In this document: piece by piece, positions 28,301 through 41,698 of the stretch | Position numbering within the stretch: the stretch's first letter is position 1 | Layout of the letters: each line of letters starts with the position of its first letter | Origin: Allacma fusca | Taxonomy: Eukaryota; Arthropoda; Collembola; Symphypleona; Sminthuridae | Assembly (NCBI GenBank): GCA_947179485.1 | Contig: OX359249.1 | Span: forward strand, 53,827,402 to 53,891,401 | DNA length: 64,000 nt | Reading direction: 5' to 3' | Position numbers and translations under genes: made by a program | Notes under the pieces: model-generated | Told to the model about the DNA's origin: nothing | What the model saw: the letters and a program-made list of their open reading frames with translations, nothing else | The model's database searches: none

Positions 28301-31280
28301 TATTTAAATGTTTCCAAAATGAATGCATTTTATTGGGTTCTTTAAATGTTTGCAAAATAAATAGATTTTATTGGGTTATTTAAATGTTTCCAAAATAAAT
28401 GCATTTTATTGGGTTTTTTAAATGTTTGCAAAATGAATGCATTTTTTTGGGTTATTTAAATGTTTCCAAAATAAATGCATCTTATTATGGTATTCAAATG
28501 TTTCCAAAGTGATTGCATTTTATTGGGTTATTTAAATGTTTACAAATTGAATGCATTTTGTTGGGTTATTTTATTTTTTCCATAATAAATGCATTTTATT
28601 AGGTTATTTCAATATTTCCAAAATGAATGCATTTTATTTTATTATTTAAATGTTTCCAAAATGAATGCATTTTATTGGGTTATTTAAATGTTTCCAAATA
28701 GAATGCATTTTGTTGGGTTATTTAAATGTTTCCAAATTGAATGTGTTTTGTTGGGTTATTTAATTTTTTCCATAATAAATGCATTTTATTAGGTTATTTA
28801 AATGTTTCAAAAATGAATGCATTTTATTGGGTAATTTAAATGTTTGCAAAATGAATACATTTTATTGGGTTATTTAAATGTTTCCAAAATGAATGCGTTT
28901 TACTGGATTATTTAAATGTTTCCAATATGAACGGATTTTATTGGGTTATTTAAATGTTTACAAATTAAATGCTTTTTGTTGGGTTATTTAATTATTTCCA
29001 TAATAAATGCATTTTATTAGGTAATTTAAATGTTTCCAAAATAAATGCCTTTTTTGGGGTATTTAAATGTTTCCAAAATGATTGCCTTTTATTGGGTTAT
29101 TTAAATGTTTCCAAAATAAATGCATTTTATTGTGTTTTTTAAATGTTTCCAGAATGCATGAATTTTATTGGGTTATTTTAATGTTTTCGAAATGAATGCA
29201 TCTTTGGGTTATTTAAATGTTTCCAAAATGAATGCATTTTATTGGGTTATTTAAATGTTTCCAAAATGAATGCATTTTATTGGGTTATTTAAATGTTTCC
29301 AAAATGAATGCATTTTATTGGGTTATTTAAATGTTTCCAAAATGAATGCATTTTATTTTATCATTTAAATGTTTCCAAAATGAATGCATTTTATTTTATT
29401 ATTTAAATGTTTCCAAAATGAACGCATTTTATTGGGTTATTTAAATGTTTACAAATTGAATGTGTTTTGTTGGGTTATTTTATTTTTTCCATAATAAATG
29501 CATTTTATTAGGTTATTTAAATGTTTGCAAAATGAATGCATTATATTGGGTTATTTAAATGTTTCCAAATTGAATGCGTTTTGTTGGGCTATTTAATTTT
29601 TTCCATAATAAATGCATTTTATTGGGTTTTTTAAATGTTTCCAAAATGAATGAATTTTATTAGGTTATTTTAATGTTTCCAAAATGAATGCATTTTATTG
29701 GGTTATTTTAATGTTTCCAAAATGAATGCATTTTATTGGGTTATTTAAATGTTTCCAGAATGAATGCATTTTATTTTATTATTTAAATGTTTCCAAAATG
29801 AATACATTTTATTGGGTTATTTAAATGTTTCCAAAATGAATGCGTTCTACTGGATTATTTAAATGTTTGCAATATGAACAGATTTTATTGGGTTATTTAA
29901 ATGTTTCCAAATTAAATGCTTTTTGTTGGGTTATTTAATTTTTTCCATAATAAATGCATCTTATTATGGTATTCAAATGTTTCCAAAGTGATTGCATTTT
30001 ATTGGGTTATTTAAATGTTTGGAAAATGAATGCATTTTATTGGGTTATTTAAATGATTCGAAAATGAATGCATTTTACTGGGTTATTTAAATGTTTGCAA
30101 AATAAATACATTTTATTGGGTTATTTAAATGTTTCCAAAATAAATGCATTTTATTAGGTTATTTAAATGTTTCAAAAATGAATGCATTTTATTGGGTAAT
30201 TTAAATGTTTGCAAAATGAATACATTTTATTGGGTTATTTAAATGTTTCCAAAATGAATGCGTTTTACTGGATTATTTAAATGTTTCCAATATGAACGGA
30301 TTTTATTGGGTTATTTAAATGTTTCCAAATTAAATGCTTTTTGTTGGGTTATTTAATTTTTTCCATAATAAATGCATTTTATTAGGTTATTTAAATGTTT
30401 CCGAATAAATGCCTTTTTTGGGGTATTTAAATGTTTCCAAAATGATTGCCTTTTATTGGGTTATTTAAATGTTTCCAAAATAAATGCATTTTATTGGGTT
30501 TTTTAAATGTTTCCAGAATGCATGAATTTTATTGGGTTATTTTAATGTTTTCGAAATGAATGCATCTTTGGGTTATTTAAATGTTTCCAAAATGAATGCA
30601 TTTTATTGGGTTATTTAAATGTTTCCAAAATGAATGCATTTGATTGGGTTATTCAAATGTTTCCAAAATGAATGCATTTTATTTTATCATTTAAATGTTT
30701 CCAAAATGAATGCATTTTATTTTATTATTTAAATGTTTCCAAAATGAACGCATTTTATTGGGTTATTTAAATGTTTACAAATTGAATGTGTTTTGTTGGG
30801 TTATTTTATTTTTTCCATAATAAATGCATTTTATTAGGTTATTTAAATGTTTGCAAAATGAATGCATTATATTGGGTTATTTAAATGTTTCCAAATTGAA
30901 TGCGTTTTGTTGGGCTATTTAATTTTTTCCATAATAAATGCATTTTATTGGGTTTTTTAAATGTTTCCAAAATGAATGAATTTTATTGGGTTATTTTAAT
31001 GTTTCCAAAATGAATGCATTTTATTGGGTTATTTTAATGTTTCCAAAATGAATGCATTTTATTGGGTTATTTAAATGTTTCCAGAATGAATGCATTTTAT
31101 TTTATTATTTAAATGTTTCCAAAATGAATACATTTTATTGGGTTATTTAAATGTTTCCAAAATGAATGCGTTTTACTGGATTATTTAAATGTTTCCAATA
31201 TGAACAGATTTTATTGGGTTATTTAAATGTTTCCAAATTAAATGCTTTTTGTTGGGTTATTTAATTTTTTCCATAACAAA

Positions 31281-34200
31281 TGCATCTTATTATGGTATTC
31301 AAATGTTTCCAAAGTGATTGCATTTTATTGGGTTATTTAAATGTTTCGAAAGTGAATGCATTTTATTGGGTTATTTAAATGATTTGAAAATGAATGCATT
31401 TTACTGGGTTATTTAAATGTTTGCAAAATAAATACATTTTATAAGGTTATTTAAATGTTTCCAAAATAAATGCATTTTATTAGGTTATTTAAATGTTTCA
31501 AAAATGAATGCATTTTATTGGGTAATTTAAATGTTTGCAAAATGAATACATTTTATTGGGTTATTTAAATGTTTCCAAAATGAATGCGTTTTACTGGATA
31601 ATTTAAATGTTTCCAATATGAACAGATTTTATTGGGTTATTTAAATGTTTCCAAATTAAATGCTTTTTGTTGGGTTATTTAATTTTTTCCATAATAAATG
31701 CATCTTATTATGGTATTCAAATGTTTCCAAAGTGATTGCATTTTATTGGGTTATTTAAATGTTTCGAAAATGAATGCATTTTATTGGGTTATTTAAATGT
31801 TTCGAAAATGAATGCATTTTACTGGGTTATTTAAATGTTTGCAAAAAAAATACATTTTATTGGGTTATTTAAATGTTTCCAAAATAAATGCATTTTATTA
31901 GGTTATTTAAATGTTTCAAAAATGAATGCATTTTATTGGGTAATTTAAATGTTTGCAAAATGAATACATTTTATTGGGTTATTTAAATGTTTCCAAAATG
32001 AATGCGTTTTACTGGATTATTTAAATGTTTCCAATATGAACGGATTTTATTGGGTTATTTAAATGTTTCCAAATTCAATGCTTTTTGTTGGGTTATTTAA
32101 TTTTTTCCATAATAAATGCATTTTATTAGGTTATTTAAATGTTTCCAAAATAAATGCCTTTTTTGGGGTATTTAAATTTTTCCAAAATGATTGCCTTTTA
32201 TTGGGTTATTTAAATGTTTCCAAAATAAATGCATTTTATTGGGTTTTTTAAATGTTTCCAGAATGCATGAATTTTATTGGGTTATTTTAATGTTTTCGAA
32301 ATGAATGCATCTTTGGGTTATTTAAATGTTTCCAAAATGAATGCATTTTATTGGGTTATTTAAATGTTTCGAAAATGAATGCATTTTATTGGGTTATTTA
32401 AATGTTTCCAAAATGAATGCATTTTATTTTATTATTTAAATGTTTCCAAAATGAACGCATTTTATTGGGTTATTTAAATGTTTACAAATTGAATGTGTTT
32501 TGTTGGGTTATTTTATTTTTTCCATAATAAATGCATTTTATTAGGTTATTTAAATGTTTGCAAAATGAATGCATTATATTGGGTTATTTAAATGTTTCCA
32601 AATTGAATGCGTTTTGTTGGGTTATTTAATTTTTTCCATAATAAATGCATTTTATTGGGTTTTTTAAATGTTTCCAAAATGAATGAATTTTATTGGGTTA
32701 TTTTAATGTTTCCAAAATGAATGCATTTTATTGGGTTATTTTAATGTTTCCAAAATGAATGCATTTTATTGGGTTATTTAAATGTTTCCAGAATGAATGC
32801 ATTTTATTTTATTATTTAAATGTTTCCAAAATGAATACATTTTATTGGGTTATTTAAATGTTTCCAAAATGAATGCGTTTTACTGGATTATTTAAATGTT
32901 TCCAATATGAACAGATTTTATTGGGTTATTTAAATGTTTCCAAATTAAATGCTTTTTGTTGGGTTATTTAATTTTTTCCATAATAAATGCATCTTATTAT
33001 GGTATTCAAATGTTTCCAAAGTGATTGCGTTTTATTGGGTTATTTAAATGTTTCCAAAATGAATGCATTTTATTGGGTTATTTAAATGTTTCCAAATTAA
33101 ATGCTTTTTGTTGGGTTATTTAATTTTTTCCATAATAAATGCATCTTATTATGGTATTCAAATGTTTCCAAAGTGATTGCGTTTTATTGGGTTATTTAAA
33201 TGGTTCGAAAATGAATGCATTTTATTGGGTTATTTAAATGTTTGCAAAATAAATACATTTTATTGGGTTATTTAAATGTTTCCAAAATAAATGCATTTTA
33301 TTGGGTAATTTAAATGTTTGCAAAATGAATGCATCTTATTGTGGTATTCAAATGTTTCCAAAGTGATTGCATTTTATTGGGTTATTTAAATGTTTCGAAA
33401 GTGAATGCATTTTATTGGGTTATTTAAATGATTCGAAAATGAATGCATTTTACTGGGTTATTTAAATGTTTGCAAAATAAATACATTTTATAAGGTTATT
33501 TAAATGTTTCCAAAATAAATGCATTTTATTAGGTTATTTAAATGTTTCAAAAATGAATGCATTTTATTGGGTAATTTAAATGTTTGCAAAATGAATACAT
33601 TTTATTGGGTTATTTAAATGTTTCCAAAATGAATGCGTTTTACTGGATAATTTAAATGTTTCCAATATGAACAGATTTTATTGGGTTATTTAAATGTTTC
33701 CAAATTAAATGCTTTTTGTTGGGTTATTTAATTTTTTCCATAATAAATGCATCTTATTATGGTATTCAAATGTTTCCAAAGTGATTGCATTTTATTGGGT
33801 TATTTAAATGTTTCGAAAATGAATGCATTTTATTGGGTTATTTAAATGTTTCGAAAATGAATGCATTTTACTGGGTTATTTAAATGTTTGCAAAAAAAAT
33901 ACATTTTATTGGGTTATTTAAATGTTTCCAAAATAAATGCATTTTATTAGGTTATTTAAATGTTTCAAAAATGAATGCATTTTATTGGGTAATTTAAATG
34001 TTTGCAAAATGAATACATTTTATTGGGTTATTTAAATGTTTCCAAAATGAATGCGTTTTACTGGATTATTTAAATGTTTCCAATATGAACGGATTTTATT
34101 GGGTTATTTAAATGTTTCCAAATTCAATGCTTTTTGTTGGGTTATTTAATTTTTTCCATAATAAATGCATTTTATTAGGTTATTTAAATGTTTCCAAAAT

Positions 34201-36480
34201 AAATGCCTTTTTTGGGGTATTTAAATTTTTCCAAAATGATTGCCTTTTATTGGGTTATTTAAATGTTTCCAAAATAAATGCATTTTATTGGGTTTTTTAA
34301 ATGTTTCCAGAATGCATGAATTTTATTGGGTTATTTTAATGTTTTCGAAATGAATGCATCTTTGGGTTATTTAAATGTTTCCAAAATGAATGCATTTTAT
34401 TGGGTTATTTAAATGTTTCGAAAATGAATGCATTTTATTGGGTTATTTAAATGTTTCCAAAATGAATGCATTTTATTTTATTATTTAAATGTTTCCAAAA
34501 TGAACGCATTTTATTGGGTTATTTAAATGTTTACAAATTGAATGTGTTTTGTTGGGTTATTTTATTTTTTCCATAATAAATGCATTTTATTAGGTTATTT
34601 AAATGTTTGCAAAATGAATGCATTATATTGGGTTATTTAAATGTTTCCAAATTGAATGCGTTTTGTTGGGTTATTTAATTTTTTCCATAATAAATGCATT
34701 TTATTGGGTTTTTTAAATGTTTCCAAAATGAATGAATTTTATTGGGTTATTTTAATGTTTCCAAAATGAATGCATTTTATTGGGTTATTTTAATGTTTCC
34801 AAAATGAATGCATTTTATTGGGTTATTTAAATGTTTCCAGAATGAATGCATTTTATTTTATTATTTAAATGTTTCCAAAATGAATACATTTTATTGGGTT
34901 ATTTAAATGTTTCCAAAATGAATGCGTTTTACTGGATTATTTAAATGTTTCCAATATGAACAGATTTTATTGGGTTATTTAAATGTTTCCAAATTAAATG
35001 CTTTTTGTTGGGTTATTTAATTTTTTCCATAATAAATGCATCTTATTATGGTATTCAAATGTTTCCAAAGTGATTGCGTTTTATTGGGTTATTTAAATGT
35101 TTCCAAAATGAATGCATTTTATTGGGTTATTTAAATGTTTCCAAATTAAATGCTTTTTGTTGGGTTATTTAATTTTTTCCATAATAAATGCATCTTATTA
35201 TGGTATTCAAATGTTTCCAAAGTGATTGCGTTTTATTGGGTTATTTAAATGGTTCGAAAATGAATGCATTTTATTGGGTTATTTAAATGTTTGCAAAATA
35301 AATACATTTTATTGGGTTATTTAAATGTTTCCAAAATAAATGCATTTTATTGGGTAATTTAAATGTTTGCAAAATGAATGCATCTTATTGTGGTATTCAA
35401 ATGTTTCCAAAGTGATTGCATTTTATTGGGTTATTTAAATGTTTCGAAAATGAATGCATTTTATTGGGTTATTTAAATGATTCGAAAATGAATGCATTTT
35501 ACTGGGTTATTTAAATGTTTGCAAAATAAATACATTTTATAAGGTTATTTAAATGTTTCCAAAATAAATGCATTTTATTAGGTTATTTAAATGTTTCAAA
35601 AATGAATGCATTTTATTGGGTAATTTAAATGTTTGCAAAATGAATACATTTTATTGGGTTATTTAAATGTTTCCAAAATGAATGCGTTTTACTGGATAAT
35701 TTAAATGTTTCCAATATGAACAGATTTTATTGGGTTATTTAAATGTTTCCAAATTAAATGCTTTTTGTTGGGTTATTTAATTTTTTCCATAATAAATGCA
35801 TCTTATTATGGTATTCAAATGTTTCCAAAGTGATTGCATTTTATTGGGTTATTTAAATGTTTCGAAAATGAATGCATTTTATTGGGTTATTTAAATGTTT
35901 CGAAAATGAATGCATTTTACTGGGTTATTTAAATGTTTGCAAAAAAAATACATTTTATTGGGTTATTTAAATGTTTCCAAAATAAATGCATTTTATTAGG
36001 TTATTTAAATGTTTCAAAAATGAATGCATTTTATTGGGTAATTTAAATGTTTGCAAAATGAATACATTTTATTGGGTTATTTAAATGTTTCCAAAATGAA
36101 TGCGTTTTACTGGATTATTTAAATGTTTCCAATATGAACGGATTTTATTGGGTTATTTAAATGTTTCCAAATTAAATGCTTTTTGTTGGGTTATTTAATT
36201 TTTTCCATAATAAATGCATTTTATTAGGTTATTTAAATGTTTCCAAAATAAATGCCTCTTTTGGGGTATTTAAATGTTTCCAAAATGATTGCCTTTTATT
36301 GGGTTATTTAAATGTTTCCAAAATAAATGCATTTTATTGGGTTTTTTAAATGTTTCCAGAATGCATGAATTTTATTGGGTTATTTTAATGTTTTCGAAAT
36401 GAATGCATCTTTGGGTTATTTAAATGTTTCCAAAATGAATGCATTTTATTGGGTTATTTAAATGTTTCCAAAATGAATGC
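31281..36480. repeat. Higher-order repeat, 2,049-bp period, three copies
   Basis: Three consecutive blocks share monomer order at an exact 2,049-bp offset. The ATAAGG variant is at 31441, 33490 and 35539, and the TTCGAAATGAATGCATCTTT monomer is at 32309, 34358 and 36407. The first two copies are identical over the 62-codon open stretch at 32063-32251 and 34112-34300; the third has AAATTAAATGC where they have AAATTCAATGC. The period equals 54 monomers of 38 bp minus 3, which fits a few 36- and 37-bp units. Outer edges are approximate. Confidence 0.88.
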
Positions 36481-37011
36481 ATTTTATTTTATCATTTAAA
36501 TGTTTCCAAAATGAATGCATTTTATTTTATTATTTAAATGTTTCCAAAATGAACGCATTTTATTGGGTTATTTAAATGTTTACAAATTGAATGCATTTTG
36601 TTGGGTTATTTTATTTTTTCCATAATAAATGCATTTTATTAGGTTATTTAAATGTTTGCAAAATGAATGCATTATATTGGGTTATTTAAATATTTCCAAA
36701 TTGAATGCGTTTTGTTGGGCTATTAATTTTTTTCCATAATTAATGCATTTTATTGGGTTTTTTAAATGTTTCCAAAATGAATGAATTTTATTGGGTTATT
36801 TTAATGTTTCCAAAATGAATGCATTTTATTGGGTTATTTAAATGTTTCCAGAATGAATGCATTTTATTTTATTATTTAAATGTTTCCAAAATGAATGGAT
36901 TTTATTGGGTTATTTAAATGTTTCCAAATAGAATGCATTTTGTTGGGTTATTTAAATGTTTCCAAATTGAATGCGTTTTGTTGGGTAATTTAATTTTTTC
37001 CATAATAAATG

Positions 37012-40000
37012 CATCTTATTATGGTATTCAAATGTTTCCAAAGTGATTGCATTTTATTGGGTTATTTAAATGTTTCGAAAATGAATGCATTTTATTGGGT
37101 TATTTAAATGTTTGCAAAATGAATGCATTTTATTGGGTTATTTAAATGTTTCCAAAATGAATGCATTTTTTTGGGTTATTTAAATGTTTCCAAAATGAAT
37201 GCATTTTATTGGGTTATTTAATTGTTTCCAAAATGAATGCATTTTATTGGATTATTTAAATGTTTGGAAAATGAATGCATTTTATTGGATTGTTTAAATG
37301 TTTCCAAAATGAATGCATTTTATTGGATTGTTTAAATGTTTCCAAAATGAATGCATTTTATTGGATTGTTTAAATGTTTCCAAAATGAATGCATTTTATT
37401 GGGTTATTTAAATGTTTCCAAAATAAATGCATTTTATTAGGTTATTTAAATGTTTCAAAAATGAATGCATTTTATTGGGTAATTTAAATGTTTGCAAAAT
37501 GAATACATTTTATTGGGTTATTTAAATGTTTCCAAAATGAATGCGTTTTACTGGATTATTTAAATGTTTCTAATATGAACGGATATAATTGGGTTATTTA
37601 AATGTTTCCAAATTAAATGCTTTTTGTTGGGTTATTTAATTTTGTCCATAATAAATGCATTTTATTAGGTTATTTAAATGTTTCCAAAATAAATGCCTTT
37701 TTTGGGGTATTTAAATGTTTCCAAAATGATTGCCTTTTATTGGGTTATTTAAATGTTTCCAAAATAAATGCATTTTATTGGGTTTTTTAAATGTTTCCAG
37801 AATGCATGAATTTTATTGGGTTATTTTAATGTTTTCGAAATGAATGCATCTTTGGGTTATTTAAATGTTTCCAAAATGAATGCATTTTATTGGGTTATTT
37901 AAATGTTTCCAAAATGAATGCATTTTATTGGGTTATTTAAATGTTTCCAAAATGAATGCATTTTATTTTATTATTTAAATGTTTCCAAAATGAACGCATT
38001 TTATTGGGTTATTTAAATGTTTACAAATTGAATGCATTTTGTTGGGTTATTTTATTTTTTCCATAATAAATGCATTTTATTAGGTTATTTAAATGTTTGC
38101 AAAATGAATGCATTATATTGGGTTATTTAAATGTTTCCAAATTGAATGCGTTTTGTTGGGCTATTTAATTTTTTCCATAATAAATGCATTTTATTGGGTT
38201 TTTTAAATGTTTCCAAAATGAATGAATTTTATTGGGTTATTTTAATGTTTCCAAAATGAATGCATTTTATTGGGTTATTTTAATGTTTCCAAAATGAATG
38301 CATTTTATTGGGTTATTTAAATGTTTCCAGAATGAATGCATTTTATTTTATTATTTAAATGTTTCCAGAATGAATGCATTTTATTTTATTATTTAAATGT
38401 TTCCAAAATGAATGGATTTTATTGGGTTATTTAAATGTTTCCAAATAGAATGCATTTTGTTGGGTTATTTAAATGTTTCCAAATTGAATGCGTTTTGTTG
38501 GGTAATTTAATTTTTTCCATAATAAATGCATCTTATTATGGTATTCAAATGTTTCCAAAGTGATTGCATTTTATTGGGTTATTTAAATGTTTCGAAAATG
38601 AATGCATTTTATTGGGTTATTTAAATGTTTGCAAAATGAAAGCATTTTATTGGGTTATTTAAATGTTTCCAAATTGAATGCATTTTATTGGGTTATTTAA
38701 ATGTTTCCAAAATGAATGCATCTTATTATGGTATTCAAATGTTTCCAAAGTGATTGCATTTTATTGGGTTATTTAAATGTTTCGAAAATGAATGCATTTT
38801 ATTGGGTTATTTAAATGTTTGCAAAATGAATGCATTTTATTGGGTTATTTAAATGTTTCCAAAATGAATGCATTTTTTTGGGTTATTTAAATGTTTCCAA
38901 AATGAATGCATTTTATTGGGTTATTTAATTGTTTCCAAAATGAATGCATTTTATTGGATTATTTAAATGTTTGGAAAATGAATGCATTTTATTGGATTGT
39001 TTAAATGTTTCCAAAATGAATGCATTTTATTGGATTGTTTAAATGTTTCCAAAATGAATGCATTTTATTGGATTGTTTAAATGTTTCCAAAATGAATGCA
39101 TTTTATTGGGTTATTTAAATGTTTCCAAAATAAATGCATTTTATTAGGTTATTTAAATGTTTCAAAAATGAATGCATTTTATTGGGTAATTTAAATGTTT
39201 GCAAAATGAATACATTTTATTGGGTTATTTAAATGTTTCCAAAATGAATGCGTTTTACTGGATTATTTAAATGTTTCTAATATGAACGGATATAATTGGG
39301 TTATTTAAATGTTTCCAAATTAAATGCTTTTTGTTGGGTTATTTAATTTTGTCCATAATAAATGCATTTTATTAGGTTATTTAAATGTTTCCAAAATAAA
39401 TGCCTTTTTTGGGGTATTTAAATGTTTCCAAAATGATTGCCTTTTATTGGGTTATTTAAATGTTTCCAAAATAAATGCATTTTATTGGGTTTTTTAAATG
39501 TTTCCAGAATGCATGAATTTTATTGGGTTATTTTAATGTTTTCGAAATGAATGCATCTTTGGGTTATTTAAATGTTTCCAAAATGAATGCATTTTATTGG
39601 GTTATTTAAATGTTTCCAAAATGAATGCATTTTATTGGGTTATTTAAATGTTTCCAAAATGAATGCATTTTATTTTATTATTTAAATGTTTCCAAAATGA
39701 ACGCATTTTATTGGGTTATTTAAATGTTTACAAATTGAATGCATTTTGTTGGGTTATTTTATTTTTTCCATAATAAATGCATTTTATTAGGTTATTTAAA
39801 TGTTTGCAAAATGAATGCATTATATTGGGTTATTTAAATGTTTCCAAATTGAATGCGTTTTGTTGGGCTATTTAATTTTTTCCATAATAAATGCATTTTA
39901 TTGGGTTTTTTAAATGTTTCCAAAATGAATGAATTTTATTGGGTTATTTTAATGTTTCCAAAATGAATGCATTTTATTGGGTTATTTTAATGTTTCCAAA

Positions 40001-40200
40001 ATGAATGCATTTTATTGGGTTATTTAAATGTTTCCAGAATGAATGCATTTTATTTTATTATTTAAATGTTTCCAAAATGAATGGATTTTATTGGGTTATT
40101 TAAATGTTTCCAAATTGAAAGCGTTTTGTTGGGTTATTTAATTTTTTCCATAATAAATGCATCTTATTATGGTATTCAAATGTTTCCAAAGTGATTGCAT
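37012..40200. repeat. Higher-order repeat, 1,707-bp period, two copies
   Basis: The rare GGATATAATT variant is at 37581 and 39288, TTTGTCCATA at 37641 and 39348, and the GCATCTTATTATGG junction at 37012 and 38719, all 1,707 bp apart. The second copy lacks two monomers near its right end, because the matching marker there is 1,631 bp away. A run of four monomers beginning GGATTGTTTAAATG or GGATTATTTAAATG is present in both copies near 37250 and 38955. Confidence 0.85.
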
Positions 40201-41698
40201 TTTATTGGGTTATTTAAATGTTTCGAAAATGAATGCATTTTATTGGGTTATTTAAATGTTTTCAAAATGAATGCATTTTATTGGGTTATTTAAATGTTTC
40301 CAAAATGAATGCATTTTTTTGGGTTATTTAAATGTTTCCAAAATGAATGCATTTTATTGGGTTATTTAAATGTTTCCAAAATGAATGCATTTTATTGGTT
40401 TATTTAAATGTTTCCAAAATGAATGCATTTTATTGGATTGTTTAAATGTTTCCAAAATGAATGCATTTTATTGGATTATTTAAATGTTTCCAAAATGAAT
40501 GCATTTTATTGGGTTATTTAAATGTTTGCAAAATGAAAGCATTTTATTGGGTTATTTAAATGTTTCCAAATTGAATGCATTTTATTGGGTTATTTAAATG
40601 TTTCCAAAATGAATGCATCTTATTGTGGTATTCAAATGTTTCCAAAGTGATTGCATTTTATTGGGTTATTTAAATGTTTCGAAAATGAATGCATTTTATT
40701 GGGTTATTTAAATGTTTGCAAAATGAATGCATTTTATTGGGTTATTTGTTTCCAAAATGAATGCATTTTTTTGGGTTATTTAAATGTTTTCAAAATGAAT
40801 GCATTTTATTGGGTTATTTAAATGTTTCCGAAATGAATGCATCTTATTGTGGTATTCAAATGTTTCCAAAGTGATTGCATTTTATTGGGTTATTTAAATG
40901 TTTCGAAAATGAATGCATTTTATTGGGTTATTTAAATGTTTCGAAAATGAATGCATTTTATTGGGTTATTTAAATGTTTGCAAAATGAATGCATTTTATT
41001 GGGTTATTTGTTTCCAAAATGAATGCATTTTTTTGGGTTATTTAAATGTTTCCAAAATGAATGCATTTTATTGGGTTATTTAAATGTTTCCAAAATGAAT
41101 GCATTTTATTGGGTTATTTAAATGTTTCCAAAATGAATGCATTTTATTGGATTATTTAAATGTTTCCAAAATGAATGGATTTTATTGGATTATTTAAATG
41201 TATCCAAAATGAATGCATTTTATTGGGTTATTTATTTAACTTTTTCCATAATAAATGCATTTTATTAGGTTATTTAAATGTTTCCCAAATGAATGGATTT
41301 TACTGGGTTATTTAAATGTTTCCAAATTGAATGCGTGTTTGTTGGGTTATTTAATGTTTTCCATAATAAATGCATTTTATTAGGTTATTTAAATGTTTCC
41401 AAAATGAATGCATTTTATTGGGTTATTTAAATGTTTGCAAAATGAATGCATTTTATTGGGTTATTTAAATGTTTCCAAAATGAATGCATTTTATTGGATA
41501 TAGCAAAAATAACATATTTTTAGGATTTTTGTTTAGGAAGTAAAATACATCATGGTATCATACAAGGTGAAGGTTATACATGTAATAATTTGTATGTATT
41601 ATAATTGAAAGTATTAGTAAGTAGTCATCAAAATCAATAATTTGTGTATTTAAATACTAAATGTAAAATATATAAACATGATTAATGAAGAACTTAAT

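Larger units (their letters stand above)
1..41498. repeat. 38-bp satellite array, about 1,090 monomers, uninterrupted
   Basis: The stretch is a head-to-tail tandem array in one orientation. A canonical 38-bp monomer can be read at 41458-41495; it opens with GGGTT, carries the 8-bp palindromes ATTTAAAT and AATGCATT, and ends TTTTATT. Shorter 36- and 37-bp monomers come from loss of one or two bases in the run after GCA. Recurrent variants include one with TTTGCAAAATGAATAC, one with TTTTTTCCATAATAAATGC, one with TTTTCGAAATG, and one with TCAAATGTTTCCAAAGTGATTGC. They recur in fixed order, which shows higher-order organisation. No other sequence interrupts the array and no plausible gene lies in it; the open frames of about 62 codons at 32063 and 34112 are satellite read as protein. 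The array runs off the left edge of the window. Such arrays are typical of pericentromeric, subtelomeric or heterochromatic blocks; which applies here cannot be told. Confidence 0.98.

Noticed and set aside
32063-34300. Two identical 62-codon open frames within the satellite
   Set aside because: They are satellite monomers read as protein; the identity comes from the 2,049-bp block duplication, and the frame has no start context or homology.
1-41498. CRISPR-like regular repeats of about 38 bp
   Set aside because: There are no unique spacers; repeats are directly adjacent and vary as satellite monomers do, in a eukaryotic context.
1-41498. Centromere assignment of the satellite
   Set aside because: No CENP-B-box-like motif was recognised, and location cannot be inferred from sequence alone.
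41499-41698. Left LTR of the retroelement next to the satellite
   Set aside because: No similarity to the 48720-49024 candidate, no polypurine tract and no TG/CA-type inverted ends could be recognised.
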